A stretch of 23,026 nt of DNA from a virus, in IMG/VR virus record IMGVR_UViG_3300011114_000597, positions 1 to 23,026 of that record; one strand, 5' to 3'. How positions within the stretch are numbered: the stretch's first letter is position 1; every line of letters starts with the position of its first letter. The notes under the pieces were generated by a model that saw only the letters and a list, made by a program, of their open reading frames with translations, was not told the DNA's origin and made no database searches. Position numbers and translations under genes: made by a program. Positions 7,766 through 16,700 of the stretch are shown piece by piece.

Positions 7766-8279
7766 AACATTTGGGCCGCTACTCGGCTCAGTCGCGCCTA
7801 GCATCGCTACGGCTCTTGGCGGCCCACTAGCGGGCATGGCAACGAAAGCGTTATCCCAAGCACTGCTTGGCAACGAAGATGGCTCTGAGGACGATCTGCA
7901 AGCAGCGCTCCGCGCCGCCTCACCTGAACAGCTTGCAACGGTCAAGAAGATCGACGCCGACTTCCGTGTCCAGATGAAGAGCTTAGACATTGACCTTGAA
8001 CGCATCGCGGTAGACGACCGTAAGTCTGCAAGAGATATGCAGAAAGAAGTAAAAGACTGGATTCCACGCGCCCTTGCAATCAGCGTGACATTCGGGTTCT
8101 TTGCCATTCTAATTTATATGCTCGTCTACGGCTTGCCGACAACAGGCAATGAGGCATTGCTTCTGCTCCTCGGCGCGTTGCAGACGGCGTGGGGTGGCAT
8201 CATTGCATTCTACTTTGGGTCTTCATCCGGTTCTCAGAAGAAAGACCAGATGATTTACAATTCAACACCGAAAGAATGA
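7752..8279 (+). CDS. holin, 3TM family (GTA holin type, PF11351-like)
   Basis: 175 residues. The N-terminal segment (about 5-35) is hydrophobic and Gly/Ala-rich; a helical charged linker follows with 'DDRKSARDMQKE' at residues 88-99, the hallmark of the 3TM holin family; then membrane segments at about 104-127 and 134-156, the second with 'LQTAWGGIIAFYFGSS'. A hydrophilic C-terminus (SQKKDQ) ends the protein. Family members form inner-membrane lesions that release the endolysin, and they include gene transfer agent holins of alphaproteobacteria. The endolysin gene follows by three bases. The match is strong in motif, order and length. Confidence 0.85.
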   Translation: MDLLKTFGPLLGSVAPSIATALGGPLAGMATKALSQALLGNEDGSEDDLQAALRAASPEQLATVKKIDADFRVQMKSLDIDLERIAVDDRKSARDMQKEVKDWIPRALAISVTFGFFAILIYMLVYGLPTTGNEALLLLLGALQTAWGGIIAFYFGSSSGSQKKDQMIYNSTPKE

Positions 8280-8282
8280 GCC

Positions 8283-8795
8283 ATGAAAGACAATTTTGAA
8301 GAATCACTTGCCCATGTTTTGAAATCGGAGGGAGGATACGTTGATCACCCCAAAGACCCAGGCGGGGCAACAAATCTCGGTTGCACCAAAAAAGTTTGGG
8401 AAGAATGGGTAGGCCATGAGGTAACCAAAGATGACATTAAAGCCCTCACAGTCGCCGATGTCGCCCCGCTCTACAAAGCAAGGTACTGGGACAAGTGCCG
8501 CTGCGATGACCTCCCGCATGGGGTGGACTTTGCTGTTTTTGATTTGGCTATTAATTCTGGTGTTGGCCGCGCCTCCAAGTTTCTTCAAAATGCTTGTGGT
8601 GTGGTTGCTGATGGGGCTATCGGCCCTGCTACACTTGCCGCTGTAGCAAAAATGAACCCGCGTGAACTGGCATCCAAGATCTGCGAGGATCGGTTGGCTT
8701 TCTTGCAAGCATTGCCAACATGGGGTACATTCGGCAAAGGATGGGGTCGTCGCGTGGCCGAAGTCGAAAAGACCGCTTTCAACATGGTAGGCTGA
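8283..8795 (+). CDS. endolysin, glycoside hydrolase family 108
   Basis: 170 residues. The N-terminal GH108 signature is complete: 'EGGYVDHPKDPGGATNLG' with the catalytic glutamate at Glu16, followed by 'LYKARYWDKCRCDDLP', 'GVDFAVFDLAINSG' and a C-terminal peptidoglycan-binding part of the PG_binding_3 type (VADGAIGPATLAAV, ICEDRLAFL, TFGKGWGRRV). The enzyme cleaves the glycan backbone of peptidoglycan. There is no signal peptide or SAR anchor, so export depends on the holin encoded just upstream. Length is typical for the family. The stop is followed after one base by the next gene start. Confidence 0.92.
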   Translation: MKDNFEESLAHVLKSEGGYVDHPKDPGGATNLGCTKKVWEEWVGHEVTKDDIKALTVADVAPLYKARYWDKCRCDDLPHGVDFAVFDLAINSGVGRASKFLQNACGVVADGAIGPATLAAVAKMNPRELASKICEDRLAFLQALPTWGTFGKGWGRRVAEVEKTAFNMVG

Positions 8796-8796
8796 C

Positions 8797-9513
8797 ATGG
8801 TCGGATTAACATACTCAACCTACGTTGAACAAATTGCCACGATGGCGGTCGTGCAATCGACCGACACAAATTACCTCACCATCGTTCCAAGCATGATTGA
8901 TTACGCCGAATTGCGGATGCAACGCGATTTAGATTTTCTTTCGACGCAGATTAGCAATTCGTCTTATGCGTTTACTTCCGGCAACAACACGCTGACAATT
9001 CCAACATCATCGTTTGTGTCTTTGCAGACGTTTGAGGTTATTGATGGGGCAGGTAACTCAACTCCGCTTTTGGCGATTGGGAAAGAATACATTCAAAACG
9101 TGTACGGCGGCGGCTCAACGACAGGGTTGCCAAAATACTTTGCGGTTTATGGCGGGGACTCTGCAACGACAGGAAAAACGTCGCAGAATATCATTGTTGG
9201 TCCAACGCCAAATTCAGCATACGCCGTTCGGTTGACCGGAACAGTTCGATCGACGCCTTTATCTGCCGCAAACTCGACAACGTTCATCAGCGTTTATCTG
9301 CCGGATTTGTTCATCATGGCTTCAATGATTTATATTTCTGCTTATCAGCGCAACTTTGGCCGACAGTCCGACGATCCTCAGATGGCGCAAAGCTACGAAA
9401 GCCAATACCAAGCTCTCAAGGCAAGCGCGTTAGTTGAAGAAAACCGCAAAAAGTTTGAGGCAGCGGCTTGGACAGCCTACTCACCATCCCCTGTCGCTTC
9501 ACCAACGAGGTAA
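8797..9513 (+). CDS. second adaptor-like neck protein
   Basis: 238 residues. The N-terminal half is helical (TYVEQIATMAVV, MIDYAELRMQRDLDFLSTQ), then a beta-rich middle region (FTSGNNTLTIPTSSFVSLQ), and a C-terminal helical segment with 'YLPDLFIMASMIYISAYQRNF' and 'SYESQYQALKASALVEENRK'. This helix-beta-helix plan, with 'YAE.R..RDLD' near the start, matches a widespread phage adaptor-like family next to nozzle genes. It directly precedes the gp10-like nozzle gene, as expected for a connector that joins neck and nozzle. The genome therefore has two adaptor-like proteins, at 426 and here. Exact family name uncertain. Confidence 0.6.
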   Translation: MVGLTYSTYVEQIATMAVVQSTDTNYLTIVPSMIDYAELRMQRDLDFLSTQISNSSYAFTSGNNTLTIPTSSFVSLQTFEVIDGAGNSTPLLAIGKEYIQNVYGGGSTTGLPKYFAVYGGDSATTGKTSQNIIVGPTPNSAYAVRLTGTVRSTPLSAANSTTFISVYLPDLFIMASMIYISAYQRNFGRQSDDPQMAQSYESQYQALKASALVEENRKKFEAAAWTAYSPSPVASPTR

Positions 9514-9519
9514 CCTCCC

Positions 9520-12111
9520 ATGCCTCACGCAACGATGAAGCTGATCCCTGGTATTGATACCTACAAGACACCTGCTTTGAACGAGGCGGCGTTTTCAAAA
9601 TCTCAACTTATTCGTTTTGTGCCAGACCGCTCGGGTATGGGCCTCATTCAAAAAATGGGAGGTTGGGTTCAGTGGGCAACCCAAATTACCCCAAACATAA
9701 ATGAACTTCATCCTTGGGAAGACTTAAACACAAACAAACGTCTTGCTGTTGGAGCAAACGACAGCATTTCTTACATTGAATATAACGATGCGACGAACAC
9801 GGCTGGGAATCAAATTTTTATCACTCCAGAATCAACATCCTCAAATTCACCCGCATCCACATATACAGTAACAATTTCAAACGCTACTCCTGCCGAAGTC
9901 ACCGCTACAGGAAGCTCATATCCTGCTGGAACTCCGATTGTTTTTACCACGACAGGAGCTTTGCCTTCTCCGCTTGTTGTTGGAACAGTTTATTACGTCG
10001 CGACGAGCGTACCAGCACCGTACGCAACACCAAATAAGTTTGGCATCTCGACTACAATTGGTGGGGCTGGCATAGCAACAACAACAGCAGGAAGCGGAAC
10101 CCATACGGTTACTGTTCCATTTGCCTCAACAACAAGCGGCTCTTCAGTCGTAACCATTTATGACACAGGTTTGGGAGTTCAAACCGTAACTTTTACAACT
10201 GCCACCCCGACTGTTATTACTGCGGCAACTGCCCCAACATTAAATACGGCAGTGAATTTTCTTTCGTCAGGAACCCTTCCGACAGGAATATCCGCAGCGA
10301 CAACCTATTATGTTATTCCTTTGACTAGCACAACATTTAATCTTTCAACAACATCAGGCGGCACGGCGGATGTTAATGTTACTGTTGCTGGTACTGGAAC
10401 AATTAAAATGTATGCCCCAAACCAAATTCAAACGGGGTTTTCGGTTTTAATTAAAACTCCAATTAGCGTTGCAAATTTGTACATTTCAGGGGTTTATGAA
10501 GTTGTTACTCCGGTAGTTTCAAGTAGCTATTATAATATTTACAATATTAATGTTGGGATTTTGGCAACTTCAACGACAGGGATTTCAACAATTCCAGAAT
10601 TTACGCCAACAAATAATACTTCATTGGTGAACGTCAAATCAGCCAACCACCCTTATCAGAATGATTATACGGCGACGTTTTTAACATCTACGACATCGGC
10701 TGGGGTAACAATTTATGGCAACTATTTTGTTAGCTACGTTGATTCATCGAATTATAAAATAAACACATCTTCTGCCGCGACAAGCAACACTGCATTTTTC
10801 ATGAATAGCGGAAATGCTCTCTATCAATATTATTTTAATATTCCTTCAGCTTTCTCGGCGGCAGGGTATGGCGCGAACGCAAGCGGGTACGGCGGCGGTG
10901 GGTATGGAGCAGGAGAGCCTTTGGCTTCTTCTTCTGCCCCAACAATTACAACAACCGACTGGGTAATTAATAATTTTGGAGAAATTCTCACTGCGAACCC
11001 ACAAAATGGCCCAATTTATTATTGGTCTCCAAGCAGAAATACTTCAACAATGTATTTGTTGGACACTGCACCAATGACCAACACAGGCCATTTCATAGCG
11101 ATGCCTTCCCGACAAGTGGTTGCATATGGCTCGACTGCAACAGGCATTCAGGATCCGTTGTTGATCCGGTGGTCGGACGCCGGAGACGCAACCGTTTGGC
11201 AAGCCTCCGCAAATAATCAAGCCGGATCTTTCCGCATCGCTGAAGGAAGCCTAATTGTCGCAGGAATTCAGGCTTCGCAACAGGCTTTGATTTGGACAGA
11301 TTTGGCTGTTTGGGCAATGCAATATGTTGGCTATCCAAATGTGTTTGGGTTCAACAAGCTCGCAGACGGCGTTGGCTTAATCGCTAAAAAAGCGGTCGGC
11401 ATCCTCGGCAGAGCGACATACTGGATGTCGCCTGGAGGGTTTAATGTTTTGGCGGATGGCGGTCCGCAAGACATGGCTTGCCCTGTTTGGGATCAGATAT
11501 TCCAGAATTTGAACACAAGTTATTTGGATTTGATCCGTTGCGCGACAAACTCAATCTTTGACGAAGTAACTTGGTATTATCCCTCCGCAAGTGCAACTTA
11601 CAATGACTCTTACGTCAAATACAACACAACTACTCAGGCTTGGGACTACGGCACATTAAATCGAGTGGCTTGGTGTGACCAATCGGTTCTTGGCTCGCCA
11701 ATCGGGGCGGACAACAATGGTTACATCTGGCAGCATGAAATTGGTTACAATGCTGGCAATCAACCAATGGTGTCGTCGTTTGAAACGGGTTACATGCAGT
11801 TAAACGATGCAGATAATTTAATTTTCATTGATCAAATTTGGCCTGATTTCAAATGGCAAACAACTTCTGGGTCATCGCCCTCTGCAACTGTTTATTTGAC
11901 TTTTTATGGTTCGGATTATCCAGGTGATGTTCCAATCCAATACGGCCCGTACACCATGACCTCTTCTACGCAGTATCTAAGCGTTCGTATTCGAAATCGT
12001 TTGTTGCGTATTTCATGTTCCACGGCAAATGCGGCGGGGATTGCGGGCTCCGGAACATTCTTCCGTATTGGTGCTTTGCGTTACCGTGCTCAACTTGATG
12101 GGAAGTTTTGA
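9520..12111 (+). CDS. P22 gp10-like DNA-stabilization / tail nozzle protein
   Basis: 863 residues; P22 gp10 is about 472. Residues 1-95 (MKLIPGIDTYKTPALNEA, 'QLIRFVPDRSGMG', 'KMGGWVQW') and about 478-863 ('YYWSPSRN', 'MPSRQVVAYGS', 'RWSDAGDATVWQ', 'IWTDLAVWAMQYVG', 'ATYWMSPGGFNVL', 'WYYPSASATYNDSYVKYN', 'ALRYRAQLDGKF') form the conserved beta-propeller-like hub of podoviral nozzle proteins, which close the head after packaging and attach fibres. Between them lies a roughly 380-residue insertion with beta repeats, followed by a Gly/Tyr hinge 'GYGANASGYGGGGYGAG'. The stop overlaps the next start (TGATG). Confidence 0.72.
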   Translation: MPHATMKLIPGIDTYKTPALNEAAFSKSQLIRFVPDRSGMGLIQKMGGWVQWATQITPNINELHPWEDLNTNKRLAVGANDSISYIEYNDATNTAGNQIFITPESTSSNSPASTYTVTISNATPAEVTATGSSYPAGTPIVFTTTGALPSPLVVGTVYYVATSVPAPYATPNKFGISTTIGGAGIATTTAGSGTHTVTVPFASTTSGSSVVTIYDTGLGVQTVTFTTATPTVITAATAPTLNTAVNFLSSGTLPTGISAATTYYVIPLTSTTFNLSTTSGGTADVNVTVAGTGTIKMYAPNQIQTGFSVLIKTPISVANLYISGVYEVVTPVVSSSYYNIYNINVGILATSTTGISTIPEFTPTNNTSLVNVKSANHPYQNDYTATFLTSTTSAGVTIYGNYFVSYVDSSNYKINTSSAATSNTAFFMNSGNALYQYYFNIPSAFSAAGYGANASGYGGGGYGAGEPLASSSAPTITTTDWVINNFGEILTANPQNGPIYYWSPSRNTSTMYLLDTAPMTNTGHFIAMPSRQVVAYGSTATGIQDPLLIRWSDAGDATVWQASANNQAGSFRIAEGSLIVAGIQASQQALIWTDLAVWAMQYVGYPNVFGFNKLADGVGLIAKKAVGILGRATYWMSPGGFNVLADGGPQDMACPVWDQIFQNLNTSYLDLIRCATNSIFDEVTWYYPSASATYNDSYVKYNTTTQAWDYGTLNRVAWCDQSVLGSPIGADNNGYIWQHEIGYNAGNQPMVSSFETGYMQLNDADNLIFIDQIWPDFKWQTTSGSSPSATVYLTFYGSDYPGDVPIQYGPYTMTSSTQYLSVRIRNRLLRISCSTANAAGIAGSGTFFRIGALRYRAQLDGKF
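9859..10416 (+). repeat. tandem beta-repeat module inside nozzle gene
   Basis: Two protein repeats of about 80-86 residues lie at 9859-10116 and 10177-10416. They share the pattern 'P..VTATG/A..P..GT.V.F...G.LP..L..GT.YYV', then '.F..STT.GG', then 'AGTGT..'. A third copy of the same pattern is in the fibre-like gene at about 5125-5339. The copies are similar in protein but not in DNA, so divergence is old. Confidence 0.65.
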
Positions 12112-12461
12112 TGGCAAGTCTTGACGATATCCTCACTACCCAGAAAAACGGCGTCATTGCAATTGGTGAATATACAAACACTCTTTCGCGGTTGGCGGGA
12201 ACAAACAATTCAAAAGAAATTGCGGCGGCAACAACCTACCAAGTCAAAGTTGGCAAAGGTTGGCTCGCTAACATTTCAGTTATTGTAGCGGGAACAACAA
12301 CCGGAACCGTTTACGATTCTTCCAACACCAATTCTTTGACGGGATTGAGGATTTATATCATACCGAATACAGTTGGCATTACGCAAATCCAAGTTCCGTT
12401 TGCAGACGGTCTTGTTATCACCACTGGAACAGGGCAAATTGCCTCTGTCACTTATACGTGA
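12111..12461 (+). CDS. small virion protein after nozzle gene
   Basis: 116 residues from ATG 12111, which overlaps the upstream stop. The N-terminus 'MASLDDILTTQKNGVIAI' is a short helical start I associate with small structural proteins of environmental podoviruses; the rest is a beta-sandwich-like region with 'GKGWLANISVIVAGTTTGTVYDS' and 'IPNTVGITQIQVPFADGLVI'. This resembles short decoration or fibre-attached domains. No membrane segment or Cys. Context between nozzle and ejection-protein genes favours a virion component; the function is not known. Confidence 0.6.
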   Translation: MASLDDILTTQKNGVIAIGEYTNTLSRLAGTNNSKEIAAATTYQVKVGKGWLANISVIVAGTTTGTVYDSSNTNSLTGLRIYIIPNTVGITQIQVPFADGLVITTGTGQIASVTYT

Positions 12462-12468
12462 GGTCGTT

Positions 12469-13254
12469 ATGCCGTTGAAAAAAGGCTCTTCCCAAAAAAC
12501 AGTCAGCTCCAATATTTCGGAGATGATGCGTTCTGGCCGTTCGCAGGACCAAGCCATTGCGGCGGCGTTGAACACCGCTCGGAACACAAAAGCAATGGGC
12601 GGTGGGTTGTATGCCAACATTCACGCCAAGCGCGAGCGCATCGCCCACGGTTCAAAAGAACGCATGCGGAAACCAAATTCCAAAGGTGCGCCAACTGCTG
12701 ACGCTTTCAAACAATCGGCTCGGACGGCGAAGGCGGGTGGTGGCCCATTTGCCGACATGTCTTACACCAAAGCTGACATGTCATATACAAAGCCTGATTT
12801 TCCTTATCCGGTGAATAAAGTTCATGAAGGACCAATTCATTCTCCGGTCGCCGGACGAACGGACCACCTACCGATGAACGTTGCTTCAGGCTCGTACGTC
12901 ATCCCTGCCGACATCATTTCGGCCATGGGTGAAGGCAACACAATGGCAGGGTTCAAGGTCGCCAGAAAGATGTTCTCCTCACAACCTTACATGCAGAACG
13001 ACAAACAGCCCTACGACCCTTCTCCAAGCCCGTATGCCGAAGGCAAACCATACGGCGCAAGAGCATCTGGAGGAGCAACTCCTGTAGAGATTGTGGCGGC
13101 GGGTGGAGAATATGTTATAAAGCCTGATGATGTTGTTAAAATTGGCAATGGCGACATGGATCATGGGCATAACGTTCTCGATCATTTTGTTAAACAATAT
13201 CGAAAGAGAACTATCGAGACGTTGAAAAAGTTACCTGGCCCTAAGAGAGATTGA
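12469..13254 (+). CDS. glycine-motif virion-associated protein with internal repeat
   Basis: 261 residues from ATG 12469, with GTGAGGT upstream as ribosome site; an open frame extends further upstream but overlaps the previous gene heavily. The N-terminus 'MPLKKGSSQKTVSSNISEMM' followed by 'GRSQDQAIAAALNTAR' is a short helical module seen at the start of many phage proteins. The middle is basic and low in structure. Two copies of a 'YVIP.D....G.GN...G' motif lie at residues about 135-162 (SGSYVIPADIISAMGEGN) and 205-233 (GGEYVIKPDDVVKIGNGD), a known motif in phage tape-measure and internal proteins. The basic C-terminus (KQYRKRTIETLKKLPGPKRD) could contact DNA. Probably an internal virion or assembly protein. 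Confidence 0.6.
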   Translation: MPLKKGSSQKTVSSNISEMMRSGRSQDQAIAAALNTARNTKAMGGGLYANIHAKRERIAHGSKERMRKPNSKGAPTADAFKQSARTAKAGGGPFADMSYTKADMSYTKPDFPYPVNKVHEGPIHSPVAGRTDHLPMNVASGSYVIPADIISAMGEGNTMAGFKVARKMFSSQPYMQNDKQPYDPSPSPYAEGKPYGARASGGATPVEIVAAGGEYVIKPDDVVKIGNGDMDHGHNVLDHFVKQYRKRTIETLKKLPGPKRD

Positions 13255-13256
13255 TT

Positions 13257-13769
13257 ATGGAAAAAGAACTCAGCGTTCGTGTTGGCACGCCGGAAGACAT
13301 CGATGGTATGATGAAACTGGCTACTGCGGCATGCGAAGAGAACGGTTTAACCAATCCTAATCCGATGAAGCTCTTGGGCGAGCTTTGGGCGGGGTTGACA
13401 AGAGATCACGGGATTGTCGGTATTATTGGCAATCCTGAAGAGCAATTTGAAGCCGCGATCCTATTGCGCACAGAGTCTCTTTGGTACTCGGACGATTTGA
13501 CAATTGTCGAACGGGCAATTTTCGTTCATCCTGATTACCGAAGCGCAAAAGGTGGTCGGGCAAGAAAACTCTGTGAATTTGCAAAACAAGCTGCAGAAGT
13601 ACTACAATTGCCATTGGTGATTGGGATCTTGAGCTCTCATAGGGCTGAAGGCAAGGTTAGACTCTACGAGCGGCAATTTGGCCCACAGTCGGGTGCTTAT
13701 TGGATCTATGGCAAAAAGACAGGCGATTGGGCGACAGACGCACAACCTGAGAACGCGACGGAGCACTGA
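13257..13769 (+). CDS. GNAT-family N-acetyltransferase
   Basis: 170 residues; ATG 13257 follows the upstream stop by two bases. The protein begins with 'LSVRVGTPEDIDGMMKLA', a typical GNAT first strand and helix. It has the acetyl-CoA-binding region 'VHPDYRSAKGGRARKL' at residues 90-105, a slightly degenerate form of R/Q-x-x-G-x-G/A. The C-terminal part has 'VIGILSSHRAEGKVRLYERQFGPQSGAYWIYGK', as in the final strands of the fold. It should transfer an acetyl group from acetyl-CoA to an amine, but the substrate is unknown. Its place between an internal-protein gene and the ejection-protein genes is a recurring arrangement in environmental podoviruses and suggests a target in the virion or in the newly infected cell. 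Confidence 0.75.
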   Translation: MEKELSVRVGTPEDIDGMMKLATAACEENGLTNPNPMKLLGELWAGLTRDHGIVGIIGNPEEQFEAAILLRTESLWYSDDLTIVERAIFVHPDYRSAKGGRARKLCEFAKQAAEVLQLPLVIGILSSHRAEGKVRLYERQFGPQSGAYWIYGKKTGDWATDAQPENATEH

Positions 13770-13770
13770 C

Positions 13771-16700
13771 ATGGGCGGGAAAACCGGAACCACGAGTTCA
13801 ACGACCAAAATCCCTCCAGAGGTTATGGCGCGTTACGAGGCCGTGAACAAACGCGCAGAAGAAGTTGCTGCGAAGCCCTTTCAGCAATACGGCACAACGC
13901 CGGATCAATTTGTTGCGCAACTGAACCAACAGCAAAAAACAGGTCAGGCTGGCATGAACCAGTATGCCAATGCCGCACAACCTGTTTTGAACCAAGTTCA
14001 GCAAGGCTACACTCCCGAAGGTTTTTCTCAGGGCGTGAAGGGTTACATGAACCCTTACCTCGAGAGTGCGGTCGCCTCGACAAGAAATCAAATGCAAAAT
14101 GTTGCGGGTCAACAGCAAGCTCAGATGAAGGGATCCGCGATCGGGCAAGGCGCGTTTGGTGGCGACCGCTCCAACATTGGTATGGGCAATTTAATCAATC
14201 AGCAGAACCTTGCCCTCGGTCAGACGATTGGTGGCATGGAGTCGCAAGGTTTCCAGAACGCCGCACAGAATTATATGTCAGGTCTTGGCCAACGTGGCCA
14301 AACAGCCCTTGCCGCTCAACAGGCGGGGCTACAGGGGGCTCAGGCGCAGATTGGCGCAGGTACCCTTGGTCAGCAGACTGAACAGGCTGGAAAGACCGCG
14401 CTGTACAATCAGTTCCTGCAGGAACAAGCATATCCGTATCAGGTCGCTCAGTTCCTCGCGAACATCGCAATGGGCACAGGCGCGTTGTCCGGCTCGAGCA
14501 CAACCACGACCCAGCCAATGCCATTCTTCTCGGACGAGCGGCTCAAGGATGACATTGAAAAGATCGGCAAAACGTTTGACGGTCAAGACATCATCAAGTT
14601 CCGTTACAAAGGCGAGGACGGGCCTAAGCAAATTGGCTTGTCGGCGCAGAACGTTGAAAAGCACCATCCCGAAGCTGTTGGCTTGGCTAAGGGCTACAAG
14701 ACTGTTGACTACGATGCGGCAACAAAAGACGCTGCCAAGCGTGGCCATTTTGAAGAAGGTGGTTTGGTGTCTGAAGGCGGTGCTGTTGGCATGCAACACA
14801 TGGGACAAGGTTTTGCTTCAGGAGGCGGAGCTTACGATCCTTACGACCCATACTCAATTTACAACATCCTTTCCCGTCAACAAGGGTTCTTCGAGGGTGG
14901 AGAGCGTAGCCATGTTCCCACCGCTCGCGGGTTGTCTGGTGGCATTGGCAAGCATGGTCGCGTTCCGGAGGCGAGCTTGCCTGTTGGAAGGCTCATGACT
15001 CCCGATAGCGCACCTCCTATTCCAGAAAGCCTTTTGAAGCAGGGTCTTGGGACTGCAACAGATTTTGCAGATCTGGCAACAAAAGGAAAAGATCTTTATA
15101 AATTTTATAAAGATTTGGATAAAAAAGAAGAAGCGCGTGGTGGTCTTGTAGGGTACGCTGCCGGAGGAATGCCTTACGATTTGGATTCCGATCCTAAAAA
15201 ACTTGACATTCCGGACGACACATCAAAATTTAAAATGCCTGAGCAAAAGCACCTTCCTGGAGCCATGCAAGACCCGACAATGAAAGCCATCATGGACATG
15301 GCGAAGCTCGCTTCTGGGTTCATGAAGAACGGCGGACGTGCGGGCTACGCGACAGATGGCGCGGTCGATGAATCAAGCCCTGAATATTGGAAAAATTACT
15401 CAATCGAGTCTGCCAAACGCGCAGGTCATAAAGACCCACAATTTGCGGCAAAAGTTTATCATGGGGAAAGCGGGTTTAATCCCTTGGCGGAAGGAGATGA
15501 CAAGTCTTCTTACGGCATTGCGCAATTGCATTATGGGAATACATCAAAACAATTTTCAAAGCCTGGTCTTGGAGATGAGTTTACCAAGCAAACAGGTTTT
15601 GATTTGAGAGACCCAGAAGTTCGGAAAAACCCAGACGTTATTCGCGCTTCGATTGATTGGTCAAACGATTACGCCGCAAAAAATGGTTGGAAGCCTTGGA
15701 CAGTTGCTCGGAAACTTATGGGCGAAGGAGATCTTCCTGCCAAAAACGCAACACCTTCCGCCGACGTAGGCGAAGGTGGGTTGAACCCACCTAAATCTCA
15801 ATCAATGATTGATAGACTTGCTGAATCAGTTGGGTTTTCAAAATCAAGCGCACAAGACGTAAAAGGTAAAAACCGTGAAGGTCCGGATTCCACCGATCTT
15901 CTGTTGTCAGTTTTGGGCGGCGTTGGCACAATGGCTTCGTCAAACAGTCCGTATCTTGGTGCCGCACTATTGCAAGGTCTTGGCGGAGGCGCGAAGACGT
16001 ATGCAGGGCTCCGTGGCCAGTCTCTCGAGCGCGGCCTTGCGCAACAGGGAATTGATATTACTGGGCGGACCCAAGGGATCCAAGCTCTTAAATATCTGCA
16101 AGATCGTTTTGAACCTCTCATGGATGCAACTGGTAGTAAAATTATTGGCTATCGTGATCTGAATGGAGGAGAAGTGAGCGTTGAAGAGTATGGCCGCATA
16201 ATGAGTAGTGCTGCCAACGAACTTAATTTGTCTTCTTCAATAACCGGACTTGGCGGCGCAGAAAAAACGTCTCCATCCGGCACAACTGAAGTTGGTGGGG
16301 AAGGTCTTGGAGGGGCGGGTAAAGTAATAGAAGGCGGGGGCACCATAGACGAAGGTGGTCTTGGATCTGTTGGAGAAAAACCTGTTGCGGAAGAAAAAAC
16401 AGTTGATTTGGGCGAGGGGAAAATTGTTCCACTTTCCTATTTGTCAGATCCGGCTGTGATCCAATCGACAATTGAAAAATTAAACCGCCAACTTGGAGTT
16501 GCAAGAGGAGCACAAGCAGATGTTATTAAAGGAGAAATTGAAAAACTGAACAATGTGCAACTTCAAATTGCGTCAGTAGCTAACACAATCCAAACTGTTT
16601 ATGACCCGCAAACGGGGCAAAAAATTGGGATTACTGGCGTTGATTATCTCAAAGGGTTGGCAGATGCCGCGGAAAGTGGGACGCCTGGTGAATTTACATA

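Noticed and set aside
10858-10920. Gly/Tyr repeat (GYGANASGYGGGGYGAG) as a silk- or collagen-like domain.
   Set aside because: It is a single short hinge, and similar stretches occur in gp10-like nozzle proteins as I recall them; no extended repeat is present.
14210-14998. A 262-residue + strand open frame in another frame inside the large ejection-protein gene.
   Set aside because: Basic, Ser/Arg-rich composition typical of a shifted reading; the main frame has S74 motifs across the same bases.
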